From JAJPIG01 sp035531675 (lineage in GTDB: Bacteria; Desulfobacterota; Binatia; Binatales; Binataceae): a stretch of 64,000 nucleotides of DNA. The position numbers and the translations under genes were made by a program. Numbering within the stretch: the stretch's first letter is position 1; the number at the start of each line of letters is the position of its first letter. The stretch covers positions 172,264 to 236,263 of the forward strand of contig DATKSL010000012.1 in NCBI GenBank assembly GCA_035531675.1, given 5' to 3'. This document shows, in pieces, positions 30,301 to 39,145 of the stretch. Below the pieces are notes generated by a model that did no database searches, had not been told where the DNA came from, and worked only from the letters and a program-made list of their open reading frames with translations.

Positions 30301-31724
30301 CGCGCCACCTCGTCGGCCTGCGCGACGTTGCGCACCGCGCCGCCGGGATGGCCGCCGCCGCCGGCGCCGTGTGGCAGCATGCCGGTCGGCACCAGGATTC
30401 CGAGGGTGCGGTTGTTCTCGACCAGGTACTGGCGCGCGACGCGCTGAACGTCAGCGGCGGTGACCTTTTCGATGTTCGGCAGATACTGATCGACCATCCG
30501 GTAGCTGCCGAGCATCTGATAGAGGCCGAGCATCATCGCCTCGCGAAAGATCGAATCCTGGCTGAAGACGAACTCGGCCTGCTCGAGGTTCTTGGCCTTT
30601 TGCAGTTCGTGCTGGCCGACCGGCTTGTCACGCAGCGCCGCGAGCTGGCGGTCGATTTCCGCGATCGCATCGTCGGTCTTCACGCCCGGCCGCAGCTCGG
30701 CTGAGACCCAGAACAGTCCGGGATCGAACGAGGTCATGTCGTAGCTGGCGTCGGCGCCCACCGCCATGTGCTTGTCGATCACCAGCGACTTGTAGAGCCG
30801 CGAGCTTTTCCCGTCGCTCAGGATTTCGGAGGCGATCTCGAGCGCGAAGGCGTCGCGGGTATTCTTGAAGTTCGGCACGTGGAAGGCTTCGGCGAAGGCC
30901 GGCACGTCGGCCGCATGACGCAGCACCGTGCGCCGCGGGCCGTCCTGCGGAGGCTCCACCTCGGTGACCGGCGGCGGCTTGGGGCCGTTCTTGACGGCGC
31001 CGAAATCCTCGTCGATCTGCTTCAAGACCTTGTCGGCATCAAAGTCGCCGACCGCCACGATCACCGCGTTCTGCGGCTTGTAGTAGATGTTGTGATAGGC
31101 GAGCACATCGGCGAGCGTAAGACCCCGGATGTCGTGCATCCAGCCGATCACCGGCCAATGGTACGGATGTGCCATGAAGGCCGCGGCCTGCGTGAGCTCG
31201 GCCAGCGCATCCTCGGGATTGTCCTCGGTGCGCATCCGCCGCTCCTCCATCACCACCGCCTTTTCCGAATCGAAACCCTTGGGAGCGAAGTTGGCCATCC
31301 GGTCGGCTTCCAGCGAGATCGGCACGTCGAGATGATTGTGGTTGATGACCTCGAAATAGTCGGTGAAGTCGGCGGTAGTGAAAGCGTTATCCATCCCGCC
31401 GTTTTCCTGGATGATGTTGGAAAACTCCTCGGGCTTGAGCTTCTTGGTGCCGCGAAACATCATGTGCTCAACCAGGTGCGAGATACCGGTCCTGCCGAAT
31501 TGCTCGTTGCGTGAGCCGACCTTGTAGAAGATGTTGAAGGTCGCTACCGGCGCCTTGTGATTTTCCAGCACCAGCACGGTCAGCCCGTTGGCGAGCTTCT
31601 GCATCTTGACGGCGTCGCTCAGGCCGGCGCGCGAGACCCCGCTCCACAGCATAACCAGCAGGGCGGCAAGGATGATGGCAGTGACGGAACGCGGACGAAT
31701 ACTCAAGATAGAAGTGAATCGCAT
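30297..31724 (-). CDS. M16-family zinc peptidase, catalytic partner
   Basis: 475 residues. A signal peptide (IILAALLVMLWSGVSRAG) leads into the M16 fold with the inverted zinc motif HLVEH at residues 83-87 and the distal glutamate in the EKAVVMEERRM region. It probably works in the periplasm as a heterodimer with the non-catalytic gene that follows. The same arrangement is typical of pitrilysin-type pairs in many Gram-negative bacteria; substrates are short peptides in known cases. The start at 31724 is the only one that gives a complete signal. Confidence 0.9.
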   Translation of the reverse strand: MRFTSILSIRPRSVTAIILAALLVMLWSGVSRAGLSDAVKMQKLANGLTVLVLENHKAPVATFNIFYKVGSRNEQFGRTGISHLVEHMMFRGTKKLKPEEFSNIIQENGGMDNAFTTADFTDYFEVINHNHLDVPISLEADRMANFAPKGFDSEKAVVMEERRMRTEDNPEDALAELTQAAAFMAHPYHWPVIGWMHDIRGLTLADVLAYHNIYYKPQNAVIVAVGDFDADKVLKQIDEDFGAVKNGPKPPPVTEVEPPQDGPRRTVLRHAADVPAFAEAFHVPNFKNTRDAFALEIASEILSDGKSSRLYKSLVIDKHMAVGADASYDMTSFDPGLFWVSAELRPGVKTDDAIAEIDRQLAALRDKPVGQHELQKAKNLEQAEFVFSQDSIFREAMMLGLYQMLGSYRMVDQYLPNIEKVTAADVQRVARQYLVENNRTLGILVPTGMLPHGAGGGGHPGGAVRNVAQADEVAR

Positions 31725-31830
31725 AGGCCAATCCAGTTAGGCAATCGCCTTCGGCCGTGTCAAGCTGAGGGTTGGAATCGGACGAAATTGCGCAAGCGGT
31801 CCAGGTCTGCGAAAATCAATACCAGTAACC

Positions 31831-33876
31831 ATGGAAGCCGAAAGCACCGCTCAGAGCCTGCATCCGATCCGCGGCGTCCTGACCAAGTTCATGCGGATGC
31901 TGTTTCCGGTCGAGTTTCGGATCGATTCGCTGGTCGGATGCGACGCGATGCTGCCGTTCCATTATCCGTTGCTGGCCGGCGAGATGATCTACCTGCCCGA
32001 GAAAGTTGAATCGCTGGCCAGCGCCGAGAGTTCGCTGGGTTACTACCTCGTCACCGCCGCCCATCTCGCCGCGCGCCACGAATTTGGCACCTTCGAGCTC
32101 AAACTCGCCGACCTGCCGGGCTTCGAGGACCGCGGTGAGACGGGCGTCGAGGCGATCGATTCGTTCGTCGCGACCTTCGACGATCCCGGCCTGGCAAGCG
32201 CCCTGTTGCGGCTGTGCGAGACCGCCCGCGTCGACGCCGCGCTGCGCCGCCGCTATCGCGGCCTGGCGCCCCGCGTCGATCGCGTCAACCGCGCGCTTAG
32301 CACCGCGCTCAAACCCGGTTCGCTCAGCACCATGCTGATCCATTGCGCGCTCGATTTGCCGTACCCGGACGAGGGCCTCGAAAAATTCGTCGAGGGCGCC
32401 GCCAGCCTGATTGCGCCGCTGCGGCAGCCGGGCGCCGGCGTCGAGGCGAGCGCCGTGCAGACCGGGGCGCTCTATCGATGGCTGAAGAACCTGATCGCGG
32501 CCGCGCGCCAGGCCGAGGCCGACGAACTCGCGCGCGATGCGATGCGCCTGGGCAACGATCTCGCCAGCGCCGGCGGCCTCTCCGATGAACAGATGCCCGG
32601 GGGCGAGAGCAGCGAAGAGGGCGAGGGCGGCGGCGAAGGCGAAAGCATGCAAGTCGACGTCTCCGGGCGCGAAGCCAAAGGCGGCAAGGGCCGCATGCTT
32701 ACCGCCGACGAGATTCGCGAGTTGCTCAAACAGGGCGCCGAGCTCAAGCCCGCGGAATCGGGCGGCGAGAACGAAGGCGGCGGACTCTACCATACGGAAC
32801 TCACGCCCAAGCAGGCCGAGGAGCTGGAGCAGTTGCGCGAGCAACTCGGCGAGGTCGGCGCGGGCCACGCCGGGCGCTTCATGGTCGGGCGCAATCGCGA
32901 TTCCTACTTTGCCTACGATGAATGGGACTACGTGCTCGGCGATTACCGGCACAACTGGTGTCGGCTGCGCGAAGTCGAGCTGACCGGCGACGGCGGCGAT
33001 TTCTTCGCCCATACGCTGACTCGCTATGCCGAACTGTTGCCGCAGGTGCGGCGTCATTTTCAGCGTATCCGTCCGGCCTCGTATCGGATGGTGCGCGGGC
33101 TGGAGGACGGCGAGGAAATCGACTTCGATCGCACGATCGAATCGCGCGTCGCCTACCGGATGGGCCAAGTGCCCGACGACCGCGTCTACAAGGCCCGCAA
33201 GAAAGAGGCGCGCGACGTGGCGACGCTGTTCCTGCTCGACATGTCGGCCTCGACCGACGAACCGATCGCCCGCGAAGCGCACACCGTCGCGCATACCAGC
33301 GACGACTGGACGCGCAACTGGTCGCGCGGCCAATCCTCGCGTCCGCGCCGGATTATCGACGTCAACAAGGAAGCGCTGGTGATCATGGCCCAGGCGCTCG
33401 AAGAGATCGGCGACTCCTACGCCATCATGGGCTTCTCGGGCCACGGCCGCGACAACGTCGAGTTCTACCGCATCAAGGAATTCAACAGCGAGCTGTCGGA
33501 GGAAGTGAAGTCACGCATCGGTGCGATCGAGCCCAAGCGATCGACCCGGATGGGCACCGCGATCCGGCACGTCCGCGAAAAGTTCAAGGACGTCAACTCG
33601 CGCGCCAAGCATATGATCCTGCTGAGCGACGGCTTCCCGCAGGATTTCGACTACGGCCACGATCGCCGCTCCAACGCCTATGGCGTGCAGGACACGATGG
33701 TCGCGCTGAAGGAACTCGAGATGATCGGCGTGCTGCCGTTCTGCATCACGGTCGACCGCACCGGCCACGACTACCTGCGCCAGATGTGCTCGGCCAACCG
33801 CTACCTGGTGATCGACGATATTACTTCGCTGCCACGCCAGTTGCCGAAAATCTACGAGCAAGTAGTGCGCTGGTAG
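31831..33876 (+). CDS. NorD/CbbO-like von Willebrand factor A protein
   Basis: 681 residues. The N-terminal helical part is followed by an acidic Gly/Glu-rich linker (about 265-280) and a C-terminal VWA domain with a full MIDAS: DMSASTDEP, STRMGTAIRH and LLSDGFPQDF. The layout matches NorD/CbbO, which with a MoxR-type AAA ATPase (NorQ/CbbQ) inserts or activates metal centres, for example in nitric oxide reductase or Rubisco. No MoxR ATPase, nor or cbb gene is in the window, so the target is unknown. The gene is convergent with gpmI, ending seven bases from it. Confidence 0.83.
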   Translation: MEAESTAQSLHPIRGVLTKFMRMLFPVEFRIDSLVGCDAMLPFHYPLLAGEMIYLPEKVESLASAESSLGYYLVTAAHLAARHEFGTFELKLADLPGFEDRGETGVEAIDSFVATFDDPGLASALLRLCETARVDAALRRRYRGLAPRVDRVNRALSTALKPGSLSTMLIHCALDLPYPDEGLEKFVEGAASLIAPLRQPGAGVEASAVQTGALYRWLKNLIAAARQAEADELARDAMRLGNDLASAGGLSDEQMPGGESSEEGEGGGEGESMQVDVSGREAKGGKGRMLTADEIRELLKQGAELKPAESGGENEGGGLYHTELTPKQAEELEQLREQLGEVGAGHAGRFMVGRNRDSYFAYDEWDYVLGDYRHNWCRLREVELTGDGGDFFAHTLTRYAELLPQVRRHFQRIRPASYRMVRGLEDGEEIDFDRTIESRVAYRMGQVPDDRVYKARKKEARDVATLFLLDMSASTDEPIAREAHTVAHTSDDWTRNWSRGQSSRPRRIIDVNKEALVIMAQALEEIGDSYAIMGFSGHGRDNVEFYRIKEFNSELSEEVKSRIGAIEPKRSTRMGTAIRHVREKFKDVNSRAKHMILLSDGFPQDFDYGHDRRSNAYGVQDTMVALKELEMIGVLPFCITVDRTGHDYLRQMCSANRYLVIDDITSLPRQLPKIYEQVVRW

Positions 33877-33883
33877 CGTCGCC

Positions 33884-35413
33884 TCAGGCCGGCACGCGCA
33901 GATCGCGGCCGGTCATCTCTGCGGGCGGCTTGATCTCCAGAATCCCCAGCAGCGTCGGGGCGATGTCGGCCAGCGTGCCGCCGTCGCGCAGCCGTCCCTT
34001 GAAGGCCGGATCGAAAAGAATCAGCGGCACCGGATTGGTGGTATGTGCGGTGTGAGGCTGGCCGGTGGCCGGGTCGGCCATGAACTCGGCGTTGCCGTGA
34101 TCCGCCGTGATCAGCGCGACGCCATGGGCGCGCTGCAGCGCGTCGATGATCTTCCCGAGCGCGTGGTCGGCGGCCTCGACCGCATGCACCGTCGGTTCCA
34201 TCTTGCCGGTATGACCCACCATGTCGGGGTTGGCGAAGTTCACCACGATCGCCCCGAAGCGGCCACCTGCGACCTCCTTCGCGACCCGCTCGGCAATCGG
34301 CTCGGCTTGCATCTCAGGGGCGAGGTCGTAGGTCGCGACCTTGGACGATGCAATCAGGGCGCGCTCCTCGAGCGGGTAGGGCTGCTCGACCCCGCCGTCC
34401 AGGAAGTAGGTCACGTGCGCGTACTTCTCGGTCTCCGCGATCCGCAGATTGCGCACCCCGGCGTCGGCCAGCGCCTGGGCGAGCGGATTCTTGACGTCAT
34501 CGGGGCCGAAAGCGAGCGGTAGCCCGAAGCCGCGGTCATACTCGGTCATGCATACGTAGCCGATCTTCGGAAAGCGCGGGCGATTGAAACCGTTGAAATT
34601 CTCGCGCGCCAGTGCCGCGGTCATCTCGCGGGCGCGGTCGGCGCGAAAATTGTAGCAGATGATCTGATCGCCGTCGGCGATCGGATGCGCCGCGCCGATC
34701 ACGCACGGTTCGACGAACTCGTCATCCTGGCCCTTAACGTAGGCGGCTTCGATGGCCGCCCGCGCCGACGGCGCCGCGATTCCCTCGCCCAGCGCGATCG
34801 CGCGCCAGGCTCGCTCGATGCGTTCCCAGCGCTTATCCCGATCCATCGCGTAGTAGCGTCCGCTGACGGTCACGATCCGGCCGCGACCGATCGCGCTCAG
34901 CTTCGCTTCGAGTTGCTCGACAAACGGCAGCGCGGAACGCGGCGGCTTGTCGCGCCCGTCGAGTACCGCATGCACCGCCACCGAGGCCAGATTTTCCTTC
35001 GCCGCCAGGTCGAGGAGTGCGAACAGATGGTCGATATGGCTGTGCACGCTGCCGTCCGATAGCAAACCCCAGATGTGCAGTGTGTGGCGTTCGTCGCGCG
35101 CCCGGCGGATCGCACCGAGCAGCGTCGGATTGCTGAAGAACTCGCCGGTCTCGATCGCCTTGCTGATACGCATCACGTCCTGGTAGATGACCCGGCCCGC
35201 GCCGATCGTGAGATGGCCGACCTCGGAGTTGCCCATTACACCCGGCATCAGGCCCACCGCCGCGCCCGAGGCGTCGATCTCGGTATGGGCCTGGGTGGCC
35301 CACAGGCGCGTCATGATGGGGGTGCGCGCGTGCGCGATGGCGTTGGCCTCGCGCGCCTCCCGCAATCCCCACCCGTCGAAAATTACCAGGACGGCGACCG
35401 GCGGCCGGCTCAT
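33884..35413 (-). CDS. gpmI: 2,3-bisphosphoglycerate-independent phosphoglycerate mutase
   Basis: 509 residues of the alkaline phosphatase superfamily. The nucleophile serine lies in GVMGNSEVGHLTIGAG; metal ligands are in VIFDGWG, HIWGLLSDGSVHSH, NFANPDMVGHTG and ITADHGNAEFM. It converts 3- to 2-phosphoglycerate with manganese in glycolysis. Its ATG overlaps the enolase stop as ATGA (35410-35413), so the two consecutive glycolytic steps are translationally coupled. Confidence 0.95.
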   Translation of the reverse strand: MSRPPVAVLVIFDGWGLREAREANAIAHARTPIMTRLWATQAHTEIDASGAAVGLMPGVMGNSEVGHLTIGAGRVIYQDVMRISKAIETGEFFSNPTLLGAIRRARDERHTLHIWGLLSDGSVHSHIDHLFALLDLAAKENLASVAVHAVLDGRDKPPRSALPFVEQLEAKLSAIGRGRIVTVSGRYYAMDRDKRWERIERAWRAIALGEGIAAPSARAAIEAAYVKGQDDEFVEPCVIGAAHPIADGDQIICYNFRADRAREMTAALARENFNGFNRPRFPKIGYVCMTEYDRGFGLPLAFGPDDVKNPLAQALADAGVRNLRIAETEKYAHVTYFLDGGVEQPYPLEERALIASSKVATYDLAPEMQAEPIAERVAKEVAGGRFGAIVVNFANPDMVGHTGKMEPTVHAVEAADHALGKIIDALQRAHGVALITADHGNAEFMADPATGQPHTAHTTNPVPLILFDPAFKGRLRDGGTLADIAPTLLGILEIKPPAEMTGRDLRVPA

Positions 35414-36714
35414 GGCGTCTGCGCCACGGCGCGGCGCTTGAACACGCTCGCACCCGGATAGGTCGCGCGGTTGTCGAGTTCCTCTTCGATTCTAATCAGC
35501 CGGTTGTACTTGGCGGTGCGCTCGCCGCGGCTGACCGAGCCGGTCTTGATCTGGCCGGCGCCGGTGGCGACCGCGAGGTCGGCGATGGTGGTGTCCTCGG
35601 TTTCGCCCGAGCGATGGGAGACGACGGCGGTGTAGCCGGCGCGGCGCGCCATATCCATCACGCGGAGCGTTTCGGTCAGCGTACCGATCTGATTAAGCTT
35701 GATCAGAATCGAGTTCGCGACCTGCTCGCTGATGCCGCGCTCGAACCGCTTCGGATTGGTGACGAAGATGTCGTCGCCGACCAGTTGGACCTTGGCGCCC
35801 AGCTCGCGCGTCAGCAGCCGCCAGCCGTCCCAGTCGTCTTCGGCCAGCCCGTCCTCGATCGAGACGATCGGGTAGCGCGCGATCCAGTCAGCGTAAAAGC
35901 GCACCATCTCTTCGGCGCTGCGGGCCTTGCGGTCGGAGCGGGAGAAGACGTAGCGGCCGTTTTCGAAAAATTCGCTGGACGCCGGGTCGAGCGCGATCGC
36001 GACGTCAGCGCCGGGCCGGTAGCCGGCCTGCGTAATCGCCTCCAGAATCGCCTCGAGCGGCTCTTCGTTGCTCTTGAGATTAGGTGCGAAGCCGCCTTCG
36101 TCGCCGACGTTGGTCGAATAGCCCCGTTTTTTGAGCACCGCGGCGAGCTTGTGAAACACCTCGGCGCCCATCCGCAGCGCGTCACTGAACGTGCTGGCGC
36201 CCTGCGGGACGATCATGAACTCCTGCATGTCGACGCTCGAATCGGCGTGCTGTCCGCCGTTGAGCACGTTCATCATCGGCACCGGCAGGCAGCCGCCCTC
36301 GCGATACAGATAAAGATAGAGCGGCTGCTTGCGGCAGGCGGCCGCGGCATGCGCAGCGGCCAGCGAAACGCCCAGGATCGCGTTGGCGCCGAGCTTCGAC
36401 AGATTTTCCGTGCCGTCGAGCTCGAGCATCCGGCGATCGATCGCCGCCTGGTCGGTGGCGTCAGCCCCCATCAAATGATGGGCGATCATCTGGTTGACGT
36501 TGGCGACCGCCCTGAGCACGCCCTTGCCGCCGTAGCGCTTGGGATTACCGTCGCGAAGTTCCAACGCCTCGTGCGCGCCGGTCGAGGCACCCGACGGCAC
36601 CGCGGCCCGCCCGAACGAGCCGTCGTGCAGCCGCATGTCGACTTCGATAGTGGGATTGCCGCGCGAGTCGAGAATCTCGCGGGCGTGAATTTGAGTTATC
36701 TCGCTTGACGCCAT
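35410..36714 (-). CDS. eno: enolase
   Basis: 434 residues. N-terminal ITQIHAREILDSRGNPTIEVD, the loop SGASTGAHEALELRD, metal and catalytic residues in SIEDGLAEDDWDGW, VGDDIFVTN and ILIKLNQIGTLTE, and SHRSGETEDTTIADLAV are all present. It dehydrates 2-phosphoglycerate to phosphoenolpyruvate. A GGGAAG ribosome site precedes the ATG at 36714. The gene is divergent from the phospholipase-D-like gene and overlaps gpmI by ATGA. Confidence 0.97.
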   Translation of the reverse strand: MASSEITQIHAREILDSRGNPTIEVDMRLHDGSFGRAAVPSGASTGAHEALELRDGNPKRYGGKGVLRAVANVNQMIAHHLMGADATDQAAIDRRMLELDGTENLSKLGANAILGVSLAAAHAAAACRKQPLYLYLYREGGCLPVPMMNVLNGGQHADSSVDMQEFMIVPQGASTFSDALRMGAEVFHKLAAVLKKRGYSTNVGDEGGFAPNLKSNEEPLEAILEAITQAGYRPGADVAIALDPASSEFFENGRYVFSRSDRKARSAEEMVRFYADWIARYPIVSIEDGLAEDDWDGWRLLTRELGAKVQLVGDDIFVTNPKRFERGISEQVANSILIKLNQIGTLTETLRVMDMARRAGYTAVVSHRSGETEDTTIADLAVATGAGQIKTGSVSRGERTAKYNRLIRIEEELDNRATYPGASVFKRRAVAQTP

Positions 36715-36835
36715 CTTGTGCTTCCCGTAAACGACCGGCAGTTGGATAGATTCTAGGAGAGATAATCGTGCAAAGCCACGCCCGGCGCGAAACCGATGCG
36801 ATTGCGATGCCGCTTAACGCTTCGAGGGTGGTGCG

Positions 36836-37729
36836 ATGAAGCAGCGTTACGTCGCAGCGCTGGCATTGTTCCTGGTCGGTCTGTCCGTCGGCGCGGTGCT
36901 GATCTGGTTTATCCTGCCCGCGACCGTAACTTTACAGCCGGCCGGACCGCTCCCCGGCCCCGCGAGCTCGGCTACTCCGTCGGCCAGTAATATCGCCGCC
37001 GAACTCGGCCGATGCCAGCCGCTGCTCGATAACTGCAGCGCCTATCGCGATTGCGTCGCACGCGAGGCAGGCGCGGCTATCGCCAACGGCCTGCCGGACT
37101 GCTCCGCACCCGCTGCCTCGAGCGCCTCGACTGGCGGCGACATTATTCTCTGCTTCTCCCCGCCGGTGCCGCCGCAGGGATGCGATCCGATGGCCGCGGC
37201 GATCCATGCCATCGATACCGCGCGGCGAACCATCTGGCTCCAGACCTATGTGCTTACCAGCCAGACGACGGTCGATGCACTGCTCAAGGCCTACGGGCGC
37301 CACGTTGCAATCAGCCTGATAGTCGACAAGGCGATGCTGCAACAGCAACCGCAACTGGTGCTGAGCCTGGCGCAGGCCGGTCTCGCGATCCGGGTTGACG
37401 ACAGCGTGCGCGGCATGGCCCGCAGCAGTGTGATGATCGTCGATGGAACGACCGCGATGTCAGGTTCGTTCGATTTTACGAACGAGGCCGAACGCTGGAA
37501 CGCGGACGATCTACTGATCACCAACCGCAGTGCCCTGGTCGCTCGCTATCGGGAGAACTGGAATTTTCACCTGGTGCATTCCGAGCCGGTCAAGCTTCCG
37601 GCCACGCCCAGCGCCAGTGCCAGCCCAAGCGCATCGCCGAGCCCGACGCCGGCGCCACGCCGGTCCGGAAAAGGGTCCAAGTCGCCGATTCCTCCGCCGG
37701 TGACGACCAAGCCCACCCCCGGGCGCTGA
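36836..37729 (+). CDS. phospholipase-D-fold protein with degenerate HKD motif, membrane anchored
   Basis: 297 residues. A hydrophobic N-terminus (YVAALALFLVGLSVGAVLIW) is a signal anchor. A Cys-rich stretch (CQPLLDNCSAYRDC) precedes a single PLD half-domain with ARRTIWLQTYVLTS and VMIVDGTTAMSGSFDFTNEAE. The catalytic HxK should precede VMIVDG; here the residues are Arg-Ser-Ser, so both His and Lys are replaced. The tail is Pro/Ser/Ala-rich. Known family members cleave phosphodiester bonds using two HKD motifs, so this one is probably inactive or a binding protein. Eleven bases separate it from the methyltransferase. Confidence 0.75.
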   Translation: MKQRYVAALALFLVGLSVGAVLIWFILPATVTLQPAGPLPGPASSATPSASNIAAELGRCQPLLDNCSAYRDCVAREAGAAIANGLPDCSAPAASSASTGGDIILCFSPPVPPQGCDPMAAAIHAIDTARRTIWLQTYVLTSQTTVDALLKAYGRHVAISLIVDKAMLQQQPQLVLSLAQAGLAIRVDDSVRGMARSSVMIVDGTTAMSGSFDFTNEAERWNADDLLITNRSALVARYRENWNFHLVHSEPVKLPATPSASASPSASPSPTPAPRRSGKGSKSPIPPPVTTKPTPGR

Positions 37730-37740
37730 TCGGCGCGTCG

Positions 37741-38517
37741 ATGGGCCGCAGTATCTACGAGTTCCCCGAGATCTTCCGGCGCGTCCACATGGAGGAGCCG
37801 GCTGAGATTGTGCGTGAGGTCGAGTTCCTGAAGCGGCTCTGGCGCCGTCACCTGAAACGGCCGGTGCGGCGCGTGCTCGATGTCGCCTGCGGCGATTCGC
37901 CGCACGGCCGCATCCTGCTGCGCGACGGAATCCAGGTGGCCGGCGTCGATCGCTCGCCGACCATGATCGCGAAAGGGCGGGCCGACTCGCTGCGGGCGAT
38001 ACCCATCTATCGTCGCCCCATCGAACGCTTCCGTATCCCCGAGCGTCCCTTCGACGCGGCGTTTTTCATGTCCGAAACTTTTCCGATCATGGTCACCAAT
38101 GCCGATCTGATGACCCATCTGCGATCGGTCGCGCGGCTGCTCAAACGCGGCGCACTCTACTGCGTCGATATCGATCGGCACGACGGTATCGAGCTGGTGC
38201 GCGGCCGCCAGCTATGGCGGGAGCGTTCGGTGCGGGTCGGCGCGATCGCGGTTGACGTGCGCGAGTATCATCGGCCGATAGCCTGGGATTCCGCGCTGCA
38301 TTCCATCTATGAGCTCGAATGCCGCATCCATTTTCCCAAGCGTACCGTGATCACCCGCGACATCATCCCGGTGCGCTACACGGTCCCCGCGACGCTGGAG
38401 CTGACGGCGCGGGCCGCGGGCTGTTTCGAGCCGGTGGCAAACTATGCGGACCTGTCGTTCACCAAGCCGATTGGAAGATGCTACGGGCGATGGTGGGGGG
38501 TGCTGCGCCGGATCTGA
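37741..38517 (+). CDS. class I SAM-dependent methyltransferase
   Basis: 258 residues. The SAM-binding motif I is VLDVACGDSPHG, followed by AGVDRSPTMIAKGR (motif II) and PFDAAFFMSETFPIM (motif III/IV). The C-terminal part (RVGAIAVDVREYHRP, YTVPATLELTARAAGCFEP) resembles small-molecule methyltransferases of the ubiquinone/methionine-biosynthesis-like fold; the substrate cannot be named. It follows the PLD-like gene by 11 bases and converges on the histidine phosphatase. Confidence 0.82.
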   Translation: MGRSIYEFPEIFRRVHMEEPAEIVREVEFLKRLWRRHLKRPVRRVLDVACGDSPHGRILLRDGIQVAGVDRSPTMIAKGRADSLRAIPIYRRPIERFRIPERPFDAAFFMSETFPIMVTNADLMTHLRSVARLLKRGALYCVDIDRHDGIELVRGRQLWRERSVRVGAIAVDVREYHRPIAWDSALHSIYELECRIHFPKRTVITRDIIPVRYTVPATLELTARAAGCFEPVANYADLSFTKPIGRCYGRWWGVLRRI

Positions 38518-38526
38518 GAGGGCGGG

Positions 38527-39144
38527 TCAGAGCGCGCTCAGATGATCGACCAGGTCGAGCCAGGTCGGATACCAATTTGAATCGCAGCGCAGGATCTGGA
38601 TCGAGCCGAGTTCGACGATCGGCTCGGCGCCGGTCAAGCGATTTACGATCGTGCGGATAACGCCGCGATGTGCGACCAGCAGCGCGTACGCGCCGGTTTC
38701 GGCGGACCGATCCCATAGCGCCAGCATCCGCTCGAGGCCGCGCTCCACGCGGGCAGTGAAGTCGCGCCGGGTTTCGCCGGACGGGAAGGTGAAATCCGGC
38801 GCCAGGCGATCGCTGGTCCAGCGCCGATAGTCGTCCGGATAGCGGTCGCAAATCTCTTCGGCGGTCAGTCCCTCGAACAGGCCGAAATGAATTTCGCGGA
38901 ATTCCTCGATGGTCGTTAGCGGGCCGGCCTCGTCGATCAGGAGCCGGGCGCTGTCGCGCGCACGACTGAGCGGACTTGCGAAAACCGGCCCGGGCAACCC
39001 GGCCCAGCGGCTCCGCAACGCACTCCGCGTCGCACGCATCTGGGCGCGTCCGAGCGCCGACAGATCGATGTCAGTATCGCCATAGTAACGAACACGGGAA
39101 TTGCCCTCGGTCTCGCCGTGCCGCACCAGTACCAGCGTTTTCAC
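38527..39144 (-). CDS. histidine phosphatase family protein
   Basis: 205 residues from a GTG at 39144. The catalytic RHG motif (LVLVRHGETEGNS) and the second histidine (LLVAHRGVIRTIVN) are present, with FREIHFGLFEGLTAEEI typical of the cofactor-dependent mutase/CobC/PhoE group. It could be alpha-ribazole phosphatase, a broad phosphatase or a sugar phosphatase; no cobalamin gene is nearby. It is the last gene of the alr-purH-purD-Sua5-DUF1015 run, one base after the DUF1015 stop. Confidence 0.87.
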   Translation of the reverse strand: MKTLVLVRHGETEGNSRVRYYGDTDIDLSALGRAQMRATRSALRSRWAGLPGPVFASPLSRARDSARLLIDEAGPLTTIEEFREIHFGLFEGLTAEEICDRYPDDYRRWTSDRLAPDFTFPSGETRRDFTARVERGLERMLALWDRSAETGAYALLVAHRGVIRTIVNRLTGAEPIVELGSIQILRCDSNWYPTWLDLVDHLSAL

Positions 39145-39145
39145 C

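Noticed and set aside
28738..30447. 569-residue plus-strand frame opposite the M16 gene
   Set aside because: Low-complexity shadow of the catalogued peptidase on the other strand.
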